This document shows positions 25,126-34,694 of a stretch of DNA of 64,000 nucleotides, piece after piece; position 1 is the stretch's first letter; each line of letters starts with the position of its first letter. Made by a program: the position numbers and the translations under genes. Origin of the DNA: Microbacterium sp. STN6 (GTDB taxonomy: Bacteria; Actinomycetota; Actinomycetes; Actinomycetales; Microbacteriaceae); contig NZ_JAPMIT010000001.1 in assembly GCF_026410545.1 (NCBI RefSeq), positions 310,001 through 374,000 of the forward strand. The letters are read 5' to 3'. The notes under the pieces were generated by a model. The model searched no databases. It was not told the DNA's origin and saw only the letters and a program-made list of their open reading frames with translations.

Positions 25126-26979
25126 ATGACGATCATCCAGCACTCGCGAGGGTCAACGGCGGGCAGCGATGAGCCACAGGGCCGCAGCACGACGGATGCG
25201 CGGCTGCTCGCCTGGGTCGACCAGGTCGCGGCGCTCACCAAGCCCGAATCGATCGTGTGGTGCGACGGTTCCCTGGCCGAGTTCGACCGCATCACCCGCC
25301 TGCTGGTGGCGGAGGGCAAGCTCATCAGGCTGAACCCCGAGTGGCGGCCGAACAGCTTCCTCGCGCGCACCGACCCGAGCGACGTCGCGAGGGTCGAGGA
25401 TCGCACGTTCATCTGCTCCGCCGAGCCGGATGCCGCCGGACCCACGAACAACTGGCGCGATCCCACGGAGATGCGCGCCGTCCTCGATGCGCTGCTCGAC
25501 GGCTCGATGCGCGGGCGGGTCATGTACGTCGTGCCGTTCTCGATGGGCCCGGTCGGCGGTGCGCTCTCGCGCCTCGGCGTGCAGATCACCGACTCGGCGT
25601 ACGTTGTGGCGAGTATGCACGCCATGGCGCGAACGGGTCGCGAGGCGCTCGAGCTCATCGAGCGGGGTGAATCGTGGGTGCCCGCCGTGCACAGTGTCGG
25701 AATGCCCCTCATCGATGAGCGCGGCCGCCGCGTCGACGACGTGGCCTGGCCATGCAATGAGACGAAGTACATCGTGCACTTCCCCGAGGACCGTGAGATC
25801 GTCTCGTACGGTTCCGGCTACGGCGGCAACTCCCTGCTCGCGAAGAAGGCGTTCGCGCTGCGCATCGCCAGCGTGATGGCGCGCGACGAGGGCTGGCTTG
25901 CCGAGCACATGCTGCTCGTGCGCATCACCTCGCCCGAGGGGCAGGCGTACCACGTCGCCGCGGCGTTCCCTTCGGCGTGCGGCAAGACGAACCTCGCCAT
26001 GATGCGCCCGGCGCTACCCGGCTGGAGCGTCGAGACGATCGGCGACGACATCGCCTGGCTGCGCCCCGGAGACGACGGCCGGCTCTGGGCCATCAATCCC
26101 GAGAACGGCTTCTTTGGCGTCGCGCCCGGCACCGGCATGGGCACCAACCCGACCGCCGTCGAGACCATGTGGGGCAACACCATCTTCACGAACGTCGCCC
26201 TGCGTGACGACGGTGACGTGTGGTGGGAAGGGCTCACGGACACCCCGCCGGCGCACCTCATCGACTGGCGGGGTGAAGACTGGACGCCTGAGAGCGGGCG
26301 CGTTGCGGCGCATCCGAATTCTCGTTTCACCGTGGCGGCCGCGCAGTGCCCCTCCATTGCAGACGATTGGGATGCTGCAGAAGGCGTGCCGATCGACGCG
26401 ATCATCTTCGGCGGGCGTCGCGCCACGAATGTGCCGCTCGTCACCGAAGCCGGCTCGTGGGAGCAGGGCGTGTTCATGGGCGCGACCATCGCCTCAGAGC
26501 GCACCGCGGCGGCGGAGGGCGAGCTGGGCGAGCTGCGCCGCGATCCGTTCGCCATGCTGCCGTTCTGCGGCTACAACATGGCCGATCACTGGGCGCACTG
26601 GCTGCGCATGGGGGAGCGGCTGGGGGCATCGGCGCCGGCGATCTTCCGGGTGAACTGGTTTCGCAAGGGCGAGGATGGGCGCTACCTGTGGCCGGGGTTC
26701 GGCGAGAACGCGCGCGTGCTCGCGTGGATCGTGCGGCGGCTCGAGGGCGAGGCCGGGGCGATGCGCACACCGGTCGGCCTGGTGCCGCTGGAGCGCGAGC
26801 TCGACATCGACGGGCTCGACGTGACCGAGGCAGACCTCGACGAGCTGTTCGCGGTCGATCCCGAGCAGTGGATCGCCGAATGCGACTCAACTGAGGAGTA
26901 CTTCGACCGTTTCGGCAATCGCGTGCCGCAGGCTCTGCGCGCCGAGCTCGCAAGCCTGCGCTACCACCTCACCCTCTGA
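25126..26979 (+). CDS. pckG: Phosphoenolpyruvate carboxykinase (GTP)
   Basis: First step of gluconeogenesis: oxaloacetate plus GTP gives PEP. 617 residues from ATG 25126 (GAGGAG upstream); the frame is open to 25081 but the promoter falls there. GTP-type features: the P-loop-like [13 protein letters not shown] with the reactive cysteine, the metal/substrate segment [13 protein letters not shown], the nucleotide-site loop [19 protein letters not shown] and [21 protein letters not shown]. It is divergent from a RamB-type regulator, which fits control by acetate or fatty-acid carbon sources. Confidence 0.97.
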   Translation: MTIIQHSRGSTAGSDEPQGRSTTDARLLAWVDQVAALTKPESIVWCDGSLAEFDRITRLLVAEGKLIRLNPEWRPNSFLARTDPSDVARVEDRTFICSAEPDAAGPTNNWRDPTEMRAVLDALLDGSMRGRVMYVVPFSMGPVGGALSRLGVQITDSAYVVASMHAMARTGREALELIERGESWVPAVHSVGMPLIDERGRRVDDVAWPCNETKYIVHFPEDREIVSYGSGYGGNSLLAKKAFALRIASVMARDEGWLAEHMLLVRITSPEGQAYHVAAAFPSACGKTNLAMMRPALPGWSVETIGDDIAWLRPGDDGRLWAINPENGFFGVAPGTGMGTNPTAVETMWGNTIFTNVALRDDGDVWWEGLTDTPPAHLIDWRGEDWTPESGRVAAHPNSRFTVAAAQCPSIADDWDAAEGVPIDAIIFGGRRATNVPLVTEAGSWEQGVFMGATIASERTAAAEGELGELRRDPFAMLPFCGYNMADHWAHWLRMGERLGASAPAIFRVNWFRKGEDGRYLWPGFGENARVLAWIVRRLEGEAGAMRTPVGLVPLERELDIDGLDVTEADLDELFAVDPEQWIAECDSTEEYFDRFGNRVPQALRAELASLRYHLTL

Positions 26980-27027
26980 AGCGGCTCGAGGAGGCCGCGC
27001 AGCTGTGGGCCCCGGAGCCCGCGCAGC

Positions 27028-27100
27028 GGGCGTCTCGAAACCCGGCTTGGATGTGGAATTCGAGACGGTCGCTGGCGCGACCTCCTCAATCCGCGTCCTC
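27028..27100. repeat. Decayed REP-like pair after pckG
   Basis: GGGCGTCTCGAAACCC (27029-27044) and, inverted, TTCGAGACGGTCGCTGGCGC then GACCTCCTCAAT (27059-27090). It is a weakened version of the GGTTGAGGAGC family lying between two convergent genes. Confidence 0.6.
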
Positions 27101-27105
27101 GAGAC

Positions 27106-28911
27106 CTACACGAGCAGCTGGTGCTTCGCCAGGTCGCGGTACAGCGGCGTCGTGCCGACGAGTTCCGAGTGCGTGCCCACGCCGACGACCTGCCCGTGAT
27201 CGAGCACCACGATCTGGTCGCTGTCGACCACCGTGGAGAGCCGGTGCGCGATCACGATCATGGTGCGATGCTCGGCGACCGCGTCGATCGCCTCCCGCAT
27301 GAGCTGCTCGTTGCGCCCGTCGAGGCTCGACGTCGATTCATCGAGCAGCAGGATGGGCGGCGCCGCGAGCAGCGCCCTGGCAATGGCCAGCCGCTGACGC
27401 TCGCCACCGGAGAGCATGATGCCCTCCTCGCCCACGGGTGCGCCGAGCCCCAGCTCGTTGCGTTCGAGCACCTCGGTGAGGTTCACGGCGTGCAGCACGT
27501 CGATGCATTGCTCGTCGGTCGCATCGGGCGCGGCCAGCGTGAGGTTGTCACGGATTGTGCCCGCGAGTACGGGCGCATCCTGCTCCACGTAGCCGATCTG
27601 TGCGCGCAGCTCGTCGCGCTTGAGACTGCGGATATCGATGCCGCCCAGGCTGATCACGCCCGCGGTCGGGTCGTAGAACCGCTCGATGAGCGCGAGCGTC
27701 GTGCTCTTGCCCGCACCCGAGGGGCCGACCAGCGCCGTGCGCTTTCCCCGCGCCGCCTCGAACGTCACTCCGCGCAGCACCGGGGCGTCACCGTACGAGA
27801 AGTGCACGTCGTCGAAGGCGATCGCCGCGGCATCCGGGTTCACTGACGCATTTGCGGCGCCGACGGTCATCGCAAGCGGGGCGATGTCGCGGTCGTTCTC
27901 GCCCTCTGACGGCAGGGAGATGATCTCCTCGATGCGACCGAGCGCTCCGAGCGCCGAGTTGACCGACGTGAGCGCGCCGAACGCCTGGCCGAGGGGCATG
28001 ATCATCATGAACAGGAACAGGATGAACGCCACGAGGTTCGCGATCGTGATGGCGCCGCTCGCCACCCGGAACCCGCCGACGCCCAGCACCACCAGGAACG
28101 ACACCTGCATGGCGATGCCCGCCACCGGCACGACGAGCGCCGAGATCTTCGCGACCCGGATTCCCATGCTCCAGGCACCTCTCGCGTCGCTCTCGACCGC
28201 CGCGATCTCCCGCTCGGTGGCGTTGGCGGCGCGAATGGTGCGCACCGCAGTGATGGCCCTCTCGACGGATGCCGCCAGGTCGCCGACGCGCTCCTGGGCC
28301 TTGCGGCTCGCGACCCGGATGCGCCCCGACAGCACCGTGACGGTGACGACCGACGCGGCGATCACGAGCACGGTCAGCCCCAGCAGCACGGGGTCGATGA
28401 TGAGCATGGCGATGAGCGCGCCGACGAACGTGAGCACGCCGCCGATCGCCTCGATGAGCCCCTGCGTGAGCACGGCCCGCAACAGCGTGGTGTCGCTGCC
28501 GACCCGGGAGACGAGGTCGCCGGTGCGCCGGGTGTCGAACTCGCCGATGGGAAGGTGCAGCATGCGTGCCACCAAACGCTTGCGGCTCGAGAGCACGATG
28601 CCCTCGCCGGTGCGCTGCAGCAGGTAGTGCTGGTAGCCGGTGATCAGGCCCGAGACGACCACGAGTGCCACGAGCGCCCAGACCAGACCACCCAGCGGCT
28701 TGGATGCGCCCACGACCGAGATCACCTGGCTCACGAGCAGCGGCTGCGCCAGGCTCGCGAGCGCGCCGAGAATGCTGAGCCCGATGATGAGGGCCATGAC
28801 GGGTCGGTGCTCGAAGATGTACGGCAGCAGCTGGCGGAAGGTGGCGCGTGGGCCATCGTCTTTCGACGGGCGGCGGAAGGGGCTGCGACGTGCGGTGGGG
28901 GTTTCGCTCAT
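27106..28911 (-). CDS. ABC transporter, fused permease and ATP-binding protein (exporter type)
   Basis: Type IV ABC exporter half-transporter. From ATG 28911 (MSETPTARR) it has 601 residues; an in-frame ATG at 28941 would add ten residues. Six membrane helices lie in about residues 35-320, then the ATPase: Walker A GPSGAGKST, Q-loop IGYVEQDAPVLAGTIRDN, signature LSGGERQRLAIARALLAAPP, Walker B ILLLDESTSSLDGRN and the switch histidine in VIAHRLSTV. Likely works as a homodimer; substrate unknown (lipid or drug). Confidence 0.93.
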   Translation of the reverse strand: MSETPTARRSPFRRPSKDDGPRATFRQLLPYIFEHRPVMALIIGLSILGALASLAQPLLVSQVISVVGASKPLGGLVWALVALVVVSGLITGYQHYLLQRTGEGIVLSSRKRLVARMLHLPIGEFDTRRTGDLVSRVGSDTTLLRAVLTQGLIEAIGGVLTFVGALIAMLIIDPVLLGLTVLVIAASVVTVTVLSGRIRVASRKAQERVGDLAASVERAITAVRTIRAANATEREIAAVESDARGAWSMGIRVAKISALVVPVAGIAMQVSFLVVLGVGGFRVASGAITIANLVAFILFLFMMIMPLGQAFGALTSVNSALGALGRIEEIISLPSEGENDRDIAPLAMTVGAANASVNPDAAAIAFDDVHFSYGDAPVLRGVTFEAARGKRTALVGPSGAGKSTTLALIERFYDPTAGVISLGGIDIRSLKRDELRAQIGYVEQDAPVLAGTIRDNLTLAAPDATDEQCIDVLHAVNLTEVLERNELGLGAPVGEEGIMLSGGERQRLAIARALLAAPPILLLDESTSSLDGRNEQLMREAIDAVAEHRTMIVIAHRLSTVVDSDQIVVLDHGQVVGVGTHSELVGTTPLYRDLAKHQLLV

Positions 28912-29067
28912 TGCTCTTCTTCGTGGGTCGGGTGGGGGCAAGCGTCGTGTTGGGGGCGCCGTCGCCTACCTTATGACCGTAGTTCGTGTGAACACCGAGA
29001 CAGAGCGACGTGGGCGCCCCGGATGCTGGCGCCGCGATGTCACCCCCCTCGTCTACAGTTATGACTT

Positions 29068-29994
29068 GTGCCAGGGCCTGTCATCACCGCAACGAAGCTC
29101 GTGAAGAAGTACAAAGACTTCGCGGCCGTCGACGGCATCTCGTTCCAGGTGGCGCCGGGGGAGTCGTTCGGCCTGCTCGGCCCCAACGGTGCGGGTAAAT
29201 CCACGACCATGCGCATGGTGGGCGCGGTCTCCACGCGCACGAGCGGCGACCTCGAGATCCTCGGCCTCGACCCCAACGCCTTCGGGCCCGAGATCCGTTC
29301 CCAGCTCGGCGTAGTGCCGCAGACCGACAACCTCGACACCGAGTTGCGGGTGCGCGAGAACCTCATGGTCTACGGCCGCTACTTCGGCCTGCCCCGCGCC
29401 GCCGTCGCCGCGCGAGCCAGTGAGCTGCTCGAGTTCGCCCAGCTCGCCGACAAGGCGAAGGCCAAGGTCGACGATCTCTCCGGCGGCATGAAGCGCCGGC
29501 TCACCATCGCTCGCGCGCTCATCAACGAGCCTCGCATCCTGCTGCTCGACGAGCCGACCACGGGCCTCGACCCGCAGGCCAGGCACATCCTGTGGGATCG
29601 CCTGTTCCGCCTCAAAGAGCAGGGCACCACCCTCGTGCTCACGACCCACTACATGGACGAGGCCGAGCAGCTCTGCGACCGCCTCGTCGTGGTCGACAAG
29701 GGCCGCATCATGGCCGAGGGCTCGCCTGCCGCGCTCATCCGTGAGTACTCGTCTCGCGAGGTGCTCGAGGTGCGCTTCGGCTCCGAGCGAAATGCGGATG
29801 CCGCAACGCGCCTCGCCGGCATCGGCGACCGCATCGAGGTGCTCCCCGACCGCATCCTCGTGTACAGCTCCGACGGTGAGGCGGAGCTCGCGCGCATCAC
29901 CGAGCTCGGGCTGCACCCCATCACGAGCCTCGTGCGCCGCTCGAGCCTGGAGGACGTGTTCCTGCGCCTCACGGGCAGGAGCCTGATCGAATGA
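29068..29994 (+). CDS. ABC-2 type exporter ATP-binding protein (DrrA-like)
   Basis: 308-residue ATPase with GTG start. Walker A GPNGAGKSTTMRM, signature LSGGMKRRLTIARALINEP, Walker B ILLLDEPTTGLDPQARH, switch histidine TTHYMDEAEQL, and a C-terminal extension of about 80 residues as in daunorubicin-resistance ATPases. It overlaps the first of two permease genes (ATGA), so the three form one operon for an exporter of unknown substrate. Confidence 0.93.
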   Translation: MPGPVITATKLVKKYKDFAAVDGISFQVAPGESFGLLGPNGAGKSTTMRMVGAVSTRTSGDLEILGLDPNAFGPEIRSQLGVVPQTDNLDTELRVRENLMVYGRYFGLPRAAVAARASELLEFAQLADKAKAKVDDLSGGMKRRLTIARALINEPRILLLDEPTTGLDPQARHILWDRLFRLKEQGTTLVLTTHYMDEAEQLCDRLVVVDKGRIMAEGSPAALIREYSSREVLEVRFGSERNADAATRLAGIGDRIEVLPDRILVYSSDGEAELARITELGLHPITSLVRRSSLEDVFLRLTGRSLIE

Positions 29995-30791
29995 CCACCG
30001 TGCGCGCTCGCCGCTTCGGCGCCTGGTACGTGGCCGAGCACCGCCTGCTCGTGATGCGCTCGTACCTGCAGACCATCGTCATCTCGGGCCTCGGCAACCC
30101 GCTGCTCTACCTCTACGCGATGGGCGTTGGTCTCGGCAGCCTCGTGAGCAGCAACATGGGCGCCGGCGCGGTCGACGGCGTCAGCTACCTCACGTTCGTG
30201 GCGCCGGCGCTGCTGTGTTCCGCGGCGCTGACCACCGCATCCGAGGAATTCACCTACCCCGTCATGCTCGGCTTCAAATGGAATCCCACGTTCTTCGGCA
30301 TGAACGCGGCCCCCATCTCGCCCGGCCAGATCATCGACGGGCTCATCATCGCCACAACGGCCCGGGTCGTCGTGACGAGCGCCGTGTACTACGGGTTCAT
30401 GCAGCTGTTCGGGGCGGTGCCATCGGCGTGGGGGTTCGCCACGATCGTCGTCGCCACGCTGACGGCGCTGGCCTTCGGCATCCCGGTCATGACGTATGTC
30501 GCCACGATCGAGCAGGACACCGGGCAGATCGCGATGCTCATGCGCTTCGTGCTTCTGCCGATGACGCTGTTCTCCGGAACGTTCTTCCCGCTGACGGCGA
30601 TGCCGGTGTTCCTGCAGTGGATCGGCTGGATCTCGCCGCTCTGGCACGGCGTGCAGCTGGCGCGCGTGTTCGCGTACGGGGCGAGCGAGCCGGCGTGGCT
30701 GACGGTCGTGCACGTCGTGTACATGCTGGCGCTCGTGACGGTCTGCTGGGCGTGGAGCAGGCGCATCGCGGCGAGGAGGCTCAACAAGTGA
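29991..30791 (+). CDS. ABC-2 type transporter permease
   Basis: 266-residue protein with about six membrane helices and the ABC-2 pattern: N-terminal amphipathic region, the central MLGFKWNPTFFGMNAAPISPGQIIDG loop (split here by family-typical residues), and the C-terminal FSGTFFPLTAMPVFLQWIGW with LARVFAYG. Linked by overlaps to the ATPase upstream and a second permease downstream. Confidence 0.9.
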   Translation: MTTVRARRFGAWYVAEHRLLVMRSYLQTIVISGLGNPLLYLYAMGVGLGSLVSSNMGAGAVDGVSYLTFVAPALLCSAALTTASEEFTYPVMLGFKWNPTFFGMNAAPISPGQIIDGLIIATTARVVVTSAVYYGFMQLFGAVPSAWGFATIVVATLTALAFGIPVMTYVATIEQDTGQIAMLMRFVLLPMTLFSGTFFPLTAMPVFLQWIGWISPLWHGVQLARVFAYGASEPAWLTVVHVVYMLALVTVCWAWSRRIAARRLNK

Positions 30792-31618
30792 CCGGCATTC
30801 GGGAGCAGCCCCGAGCATCCGTCTCGGCTGGTCGGCCTTTCAAGGCGCTGTACGCGGGCAACGCCTCCTCTGTTATGCAGCGGGGCTGGTTGGCGACGCG
30901 ATCGACGAACTGGCTCGTGGTCGTCTCGGGATTCTTTGAGCCCATCTTCTACCTGCTCTCGCTCGGCATCGGGCTCGGCTCGCTCGTCGGCAACGTCACC
31001 GCGGCAGACGGGCACGACATTCCGTACGCGGCGTTCATCGCGCCCGGCCTGCTCGCGACCGCCGCGATGAACGGCGCCATCTACGACTCCACCTGGAACG
31101 TCTTCTTCAAGATGCGCTTCGCGAAGCTGTACGAGGGCATGCTGTCGACCTCGCTCGGCCCGCTCGACGTCGCGCTCGGCGAGATCGGTCTGGCGCTCGC
31201 GCGAGGGGCGCTCTACGCGCTGGGCTTCATGGTGGTCATGCAGGTGCTCGGCCTCAACCTGTCGTGGTGGGCCATCGCCGCGCTGCCGGCGGTGCTGCTC
31301 GTGGCGTTCGGCTTCGCGAGCTTCGGCATGGGCATCACGAGCTATATGACGTCGTTCCAGCAGATGGATCTCATCAACATCGTGATGCTGCCCATGTTCC
31401 TGCTCTCAGCGACGTTCTACCCGCTGTCGGTGTACCCCGAGCCGGTGCAGTGGGTGATCCAGGCGCTGCCCCTGTGGCAGGGCGTCGAGCTGATCCGTGG
31501 CCTGACCACCGGCGTCGTGGGCGTGGGGTTGCTGTGGCACGTGCTCTACTACCTCGTGATGATCCTGCTCGGGCTCATTCTCACGACCCGCCGCCTGCGC
31601 GCCCTTTTCCTCGACTGA
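30788..31618 (+). CDS. ABC-2 type transporter permease (second subunit)
   Basis: 276-residue membrane protein starting with GTG 30788 inside the stop of the first permease; the frame is open far upstream but only as a shadow. Helices include FFEPIFYLLSLGIGLGSLVG and LLSATFYPLSVYPEPVQWVI, a segment that mirrors the one in the first permease, so the two are paralogues that probably form a heterodimer with the upstream ATPase. Confidence 0.9.
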   Translation: MTGIREQPRASVSAGRPFKALYAGNASSVMQRGWLATRSTNWLVVVSGFFEPIFYLLSLGIGLGSLVGNVTAADGHDIPYAAFIAPGLLATAAMNGAIYDSTWNVFFKMRFAKLYEGMLSTSLGPLDVALGEIGLALARGALYALGFMVVMQVLGLNLSWWAIAALPAVLLVAFGFASFGMGITSYMTSFQQMDLINIVMLPMFLLSATFYPLSVYPEPVQWVIQALPLWQGVELIRGLTTGVVGVGLLWHVLYYLVMILLGLILTTRRLRALFLD

Positions 31619-31671
31619 GTCGGCGTGTCGAGATCCCGGGAGAACGCTGGGAATCCGGTTAGGCTGGCGGC

Positions 31672-32142
31672 ATGGGTACCCTCTTGAACGTTCTTCACGT
31701 CGTCGCCGCGGTCTTCATCATCGGCCCCATGGCGATCCTGCCGCATCTCGCGCCGCGCCTGATCCGCACCGGGCACGGCGGCCAGGTCGTGGCCCTGGCG
31801 AAGTCGGTCACCCTCTTCAGCTGGCTCTCCCTGATCGTCGTCGTCTTCGGCTTCGGCGTCATGGGCATGTACAAGATCCCATTCGACCGCACGTGGATCT
31901 GGCTCTCGATCGTGCTCTACGTCATCGCGCTGCTGCTCAGCCTCTTCCTGGTGGCGCCCGCGATGCGTCGCGCGGGGCAGGCCCTCGAACTCAGCACAGC
32001 GGATGCCGCCGTCACCGACACCCCCGCCTCAGGCACCGGTGTCGCCACCGAGAAGCCCAGCGTCGGCGCGATCTCCGGCGGTGCCGGCATCGCCACCCTG
32101 TGTCTCATCGCGGTCGTCGTCTTCATGGTCTGGCACATCTGA
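31672..32142 (+). CDS. DUF2269-like integral membrane protein
   Basis: 156-residue protein with four hydrophobic helices: LLNVLHVVAAVFIIGPMAIL, LFSWLSLIVVVFGFGVMG, WIWLSIVLYVIALLLSLFLV and a C-terminal one. The Thr/Ala/Pro-rich stretch between helices 3 and 4 is poorly conserved by nature. Resembles the DUF2269 group; function unknown. Its last codons are the first unit of a tandem repeat. Confidence 0.8.
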   Translation: MGTLLNVLHVVAAVFIIGPMAILPHLAPRLIRTGHGGQVVALAKSVTLFSWLSLIVVVFGFGVMGMYKIPFDRTWIWLSIVLYVIALLLSLFLVAPAMRRAGQALELSTADAAVTDTPASGTGVATEKPSVGAISGGAGIATLCLIAVVVFMVWHI

Positions 32143-32205
32143 CCCCGTCTGGCACATCTGAGCCGTCTGGCACATCTGACCCGACAGGCACATCTGACCG
32201 TCTAC
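32128..32205. repeat. 17-19 bp tandem repeat spanning a stop codon
   Basis: GTCTGGCACATCTGA plus 2-4 bases occurs three times in a row (32128, 32147, 32165), followed by a fourth copy starting GACAGGCACATCTGA. The first copy encodes the last residues and stop of the membrane protein; the others lie in the 82-bp gap before the convergent ribH gene. Confidence 0.88.
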
Positions 32206-32224
32206 TGGCGCTCCGCGCTCCGCA

Positions 32225-32710
32225 CTACCTAGCCGGTGCTCGCAGGCCCTCCAGCACGCGCGCCATCGCCAGTGCGGCGTGGGCGGCCTCGGCGCCCTTG
32301 TCCTCCTTCGAGCCCTCGAGCCCCGCGCGGTCCAGGCCCTGCTGCTCGTCGTCCAGGGTGAGCACGCCGAAGCCCACGGGCTTTCCCGTGTCGAGCGCCA
32401 CGCGGGTCAGCCCGTCGGTCGCCGCCGCCGACACGTACTCGAAGTGGGGTGTTCCGCCGCGGATGATCACGCCGAGGGCGACCACCGCATCCGCACCGGC
32501 CTGAAGCGCGACCGCGCTCGTGACCGGCAGCTCGAAGCTGCCCGGCACGCGCACGAGCGAGTACTCGGCGCCTGACTCCTCGAGAACGCGCGTCGCCCCC
32601 GCGATCAGCCCGTCGCTGATCGTCTCGTGCCATGTGCCGGCGACGATCACGAGACGCAGCCCCCGCCCGTCCACGTGCTCAAGCTGCTGGGGTGCCCCGG
32701 CTCCGCTCAT
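32225..32710 (-). CDS. ribH: 6,7-dimethyl-8-ribityllumazine synthase
   Basis: Condenses the ribityl-pyrimidine with dihydroxybutanone phosphate, the step before riboflavin. 161 residues. Motifs: VPGSFELPV, the [15 protein letters not shown] loop with the catalytic histidine, and [20 protein letters not shown]. It is last in ribD-ribE-ribBA-ribH and its start overlaps the ribBA stop. Confidence 0.96.
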   Translation of the reverse strand: MSGAGAPQQLEHVDGRGLRLVIVAGTWHETISDGLIAGATRVLEESGAEYSLVRVPGSFELPVTSAVALQAGADAVVALGVIIRGGTPHFEYVSAAATDGLTRVALDTGKPVGFGVLTLDDEQQGLDRAGLEGSKEDKGAEAAHAALAMARVLEGLRAPAR

Positions 32711-33978
32711 CCTGCGTTCTCCTCTTGTTCGATCGCGGTCGCGGCCAGAGGCAGCGAATGCCCCATGCGGTCCCGCTTGGTTTCCAGGTAGGCCTCGTTG
32801 TACGGCCCGGCGCCCACGACCAGCGGCACGCGTTCGAGAACGCGAATGCCGTGATCGCCGAGCTGCCGTTCCTTCTCGGGGTTGTTCGTCAGAAGACGAA
32901 CGGATGCGATGCCCAGGTCATCGAGGATCGCTGCGGCGGCGCCGTAGTCCCGTGCGTCCACGGGCAGGCCGAGCGCCAGGTTGGCGTCGAACGTGTCGAG
33001 CCCGTCCTCCTGCAGCCGGTAGGCGCGCAGCTTGTTGGTGAGGCCGATGCCGCGGCCCTCGTGCCCGCGCAGGTAAATGACGATGCCCCCGTCGCGCTGG
33101 ATCGTGTCGAGTGCCGCGTCGAGCTGCGGGCCGCATTCGCACTTCAGCGAGCCGAAGGCCTCGCCCGTCAGGCACTCCGAGTGCACGCGCACGAGCGTGC
33201 CGTCGTGCGGTTCGCCCGCGACGATCGCCACGTGGTCGGCGCCGGTCATGCGATCCCGGTACGCACGCATGACGAACGGTCCGTGCGAGGTCGGCACGGT
33301 GGTGGAGACCTCGAAGATCACGCGCGAGCTCTCGGGCGTCGCCGCGACGGGCTCGAGCGGCGTGTCGCAGTGGAACTCCTCGAGGTAGGCGAGCAGCGCC
33401 CCGATCGTGGTGACGAGCACGCCCTCGCGCTCGCCGAGCTCGATGAGGCCGGGCAGGCGCATCATCTCACCGTCGTCGGCGACGATCTCGCTGATGGCCG
33501 CGACCGGGGTCAGCCCGGCCAGTTTCAGCAGATCCACCGCCGCCTCGGTGTGTCCGTCGCGCTCGCGCACCCCGCCGTCCCGCGCCCGCAGCGGCATGAT
33601 GTGGCCGGGGCGGTGCACGCTCGAGGGGGTCGATGCGCCGTCAGCGAGCACGCGCAGCGTGTGAGCGCGATCCGCTGCACTGATGCCTGTGCTCAGCCTG
33701 TTCGCCGCGTCGACGCTCACGGTGTAGTTGGTGCCGCGGTCGTCCTCGTTGTCAACGACCATGACGGGCAGGTCGAGCCGGTCGGCGATCTCGTTCGTCA
33801 TGGGTGCGCAGATGAAGCCGGAGGAGTGCTTGACCGTCCACGCGATCCACTCCTGGGTGGCGAGTTCAGCGGCGAGAATGACGTCACCCTCGTTCTCACG
33901 GCTTTCGTTGTCTGCCACGATCACGGGCAGGCCCGCGCGCAGGGCGACGAGTACGTCGGGTATGGATGCGAGGCTCAT
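32707..33978 (-). CDS. ribBA: Bifunctional 3,4-dihydroxy-2-butanone 4-phosphate synthase/GTP cyclohydrolase II
   Basis: Supplies both precursors of riboflavin. 423 residues from ATG 33978 ([16 protein letters not shown]); the open frame beyond it is a shadow of ribE. The RibB half has [12 protein letters not shown], the catalytic-region KHSSGFI and [12 protein letters not shown]; the RibA half (from about residue 205) has the zinc-binding pattern [20 protein letters not shown] split as C-x10-C-x-[11 protein letters not shown] and [10 protein letters not shown]-like [11 protein letters not shown]. Overlaps ribE upstream by 4 bp. Confidence 0.96.
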   Translation of the reverse strand: MSLASIPDVLVALRAGLPVIVADNESRENEGDVILAAELATQEWIAWTVKHSSGFICAPMTNEIADRLDLPVMVVDNEDDRGTNYTVSVDAANRLSTGISAADRAHTLRVLADGASTPSSVHRPGHIMPLRARDGGVRERDGHTEAAVDLLKLAGLTPVAAISEIVADDGEMMRLPGLIELGEREGVLVTTIGALLAYLEEFHCDTPLEPVAATPESSRVIFEVSTTVPTSHGPFVMRAYRDRMTGADHVAIVAGEPHDGTLVRVHSECLTGEAFGSLKCECGPQLDAALDTIQRDGGIVIYLRGHEGRGIGLTNKLRAYRLQEDGLDTFDANLALGLPVDARDYGAAAAILDDLGIASVRLLTNNPEKERQLGDHGIRVLERVPLVVGAGPYNEAYLETKRDRMGHSLPLAATAIEQEENAG

Positions 33979-34694
33979 GAGGCGCTCCGTAGGGTTGCGG
34001 CCGGGGCGTCGAACGCGAGCATGCGCTCGACGTGCCTGGCCAGGATGTCGGTTTCGATGTTGACGACGTCGCCCTCCGTGAGCGCGCCGAGTGTTGTGGC
34101 GGTGAGGGTCTCGGGGATCAGCGACACCTCGAACCAGGCGCCGCCCGCCGAGCCCGCTGAGTTTGCCGAGCCCGCTGAATTTGCCGAGCCCGCTGAATTT
34201 GCCGAGCCCGCTGAGTTCGCCGCGCCCGCCGAGCCCGCCTCGCTGACCGCGCTCACCGTGAGCGAGACGCCGTCCACGGCGATCGAGCCCTTGCGCGCGA
34301 CGAGCGGGGCGAGCGCGCGGTCGAGACCGAACCGCAGCACGCGCCACGCGCTTCCCGGCGTCACGCTGAGCAGGGTGGCGGTGCCGTCGATGTGCCCCTG
34401 CACGATGTGGCCTCCCAGTCGGTCGCCGACCCGCGCGGCCCGCTCCAGGTTGACCCGGGAGCCGACGCCGAGCCGATCGAGCGTGCTCATCGCGAGCGTC
34501 TCTGCCATGACGTCGGCCGTGAACGTGTCCTCGCTCCGCGCCACGACGGTCAGGCACACGCCGCTGACACTGATGGAGTCGCCGTGCCGCGCATCCGTCA
34601 CCGTCACCGGGCCCCGCACCGTGAGGCGCGCGGCGTCTGGCGTGTTCTCGACGGCGGTGATCTCGCCGATCTCTTCGATGAGCCCTGTGAACAT
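33975..34694 (-). CDS. ribE: Riboflavin synthase (alpha subunit) with repeat insertion
   Basis: Dismutates two lumazines to riboflavin. 239 residues from ATG 34694 (MFTGLIEEIGEI), longer than the usual 200-215. Two Lum-binding repeats: the first with GVCLTVV and ADVMAETLA, the second with GHIVQGHIDGTA and SIAVDGVSLTVS. Between SLTVS and the strand WFEVSLIPETL sits an insertion of repeated S-A-G-S-A-N hexapeptides encoded by an 18-bp tandem repeat (34150-34239). The insertion falls in a surface loop of the second barrel, so the enzyme is probably active. Confidence 0.95.
   Translation of the reverse strand: MFTGLIEEIGEITAVENTPDAARLTVRGPVTVTDARHGDSISVSGVCLTVVARSEDTFTADVMAETLAMSTLDRLGVGSRVNLERAARVGDRLGGHIVQGHIDGTATLLSVTPGSAWRVLRFGLDRALAPLVARKGSIAVDGVSLTVSAVSEAGSAGAANSAGSANSAGSANSAGSANSAGSAGGAWFEVSLIPETLTATTLGALTEGDVVNIETDILARHVERMLAFDAPAATLRSAS
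34150..34239. repeat. 18-bp in-frame tandem repeat inside ribE
   Basis: Units GAGCCCGCTGAGTTTGCC start at 34150, 34168, 34186 and 34204 with one or two changes, followed by a diverged unit at 34222. They encode repeating Ser-Ala-Gly-Ser-Ala-Asn. Confidence 0.93.

Noticed and set aside
27106-31618. ABC transporter genes as part of a biosynthetic or defence cluster
   Set aside because: No biosynthetic enzyme, immunity gene or nuclease is adjacent; they look like ordinary exporters.
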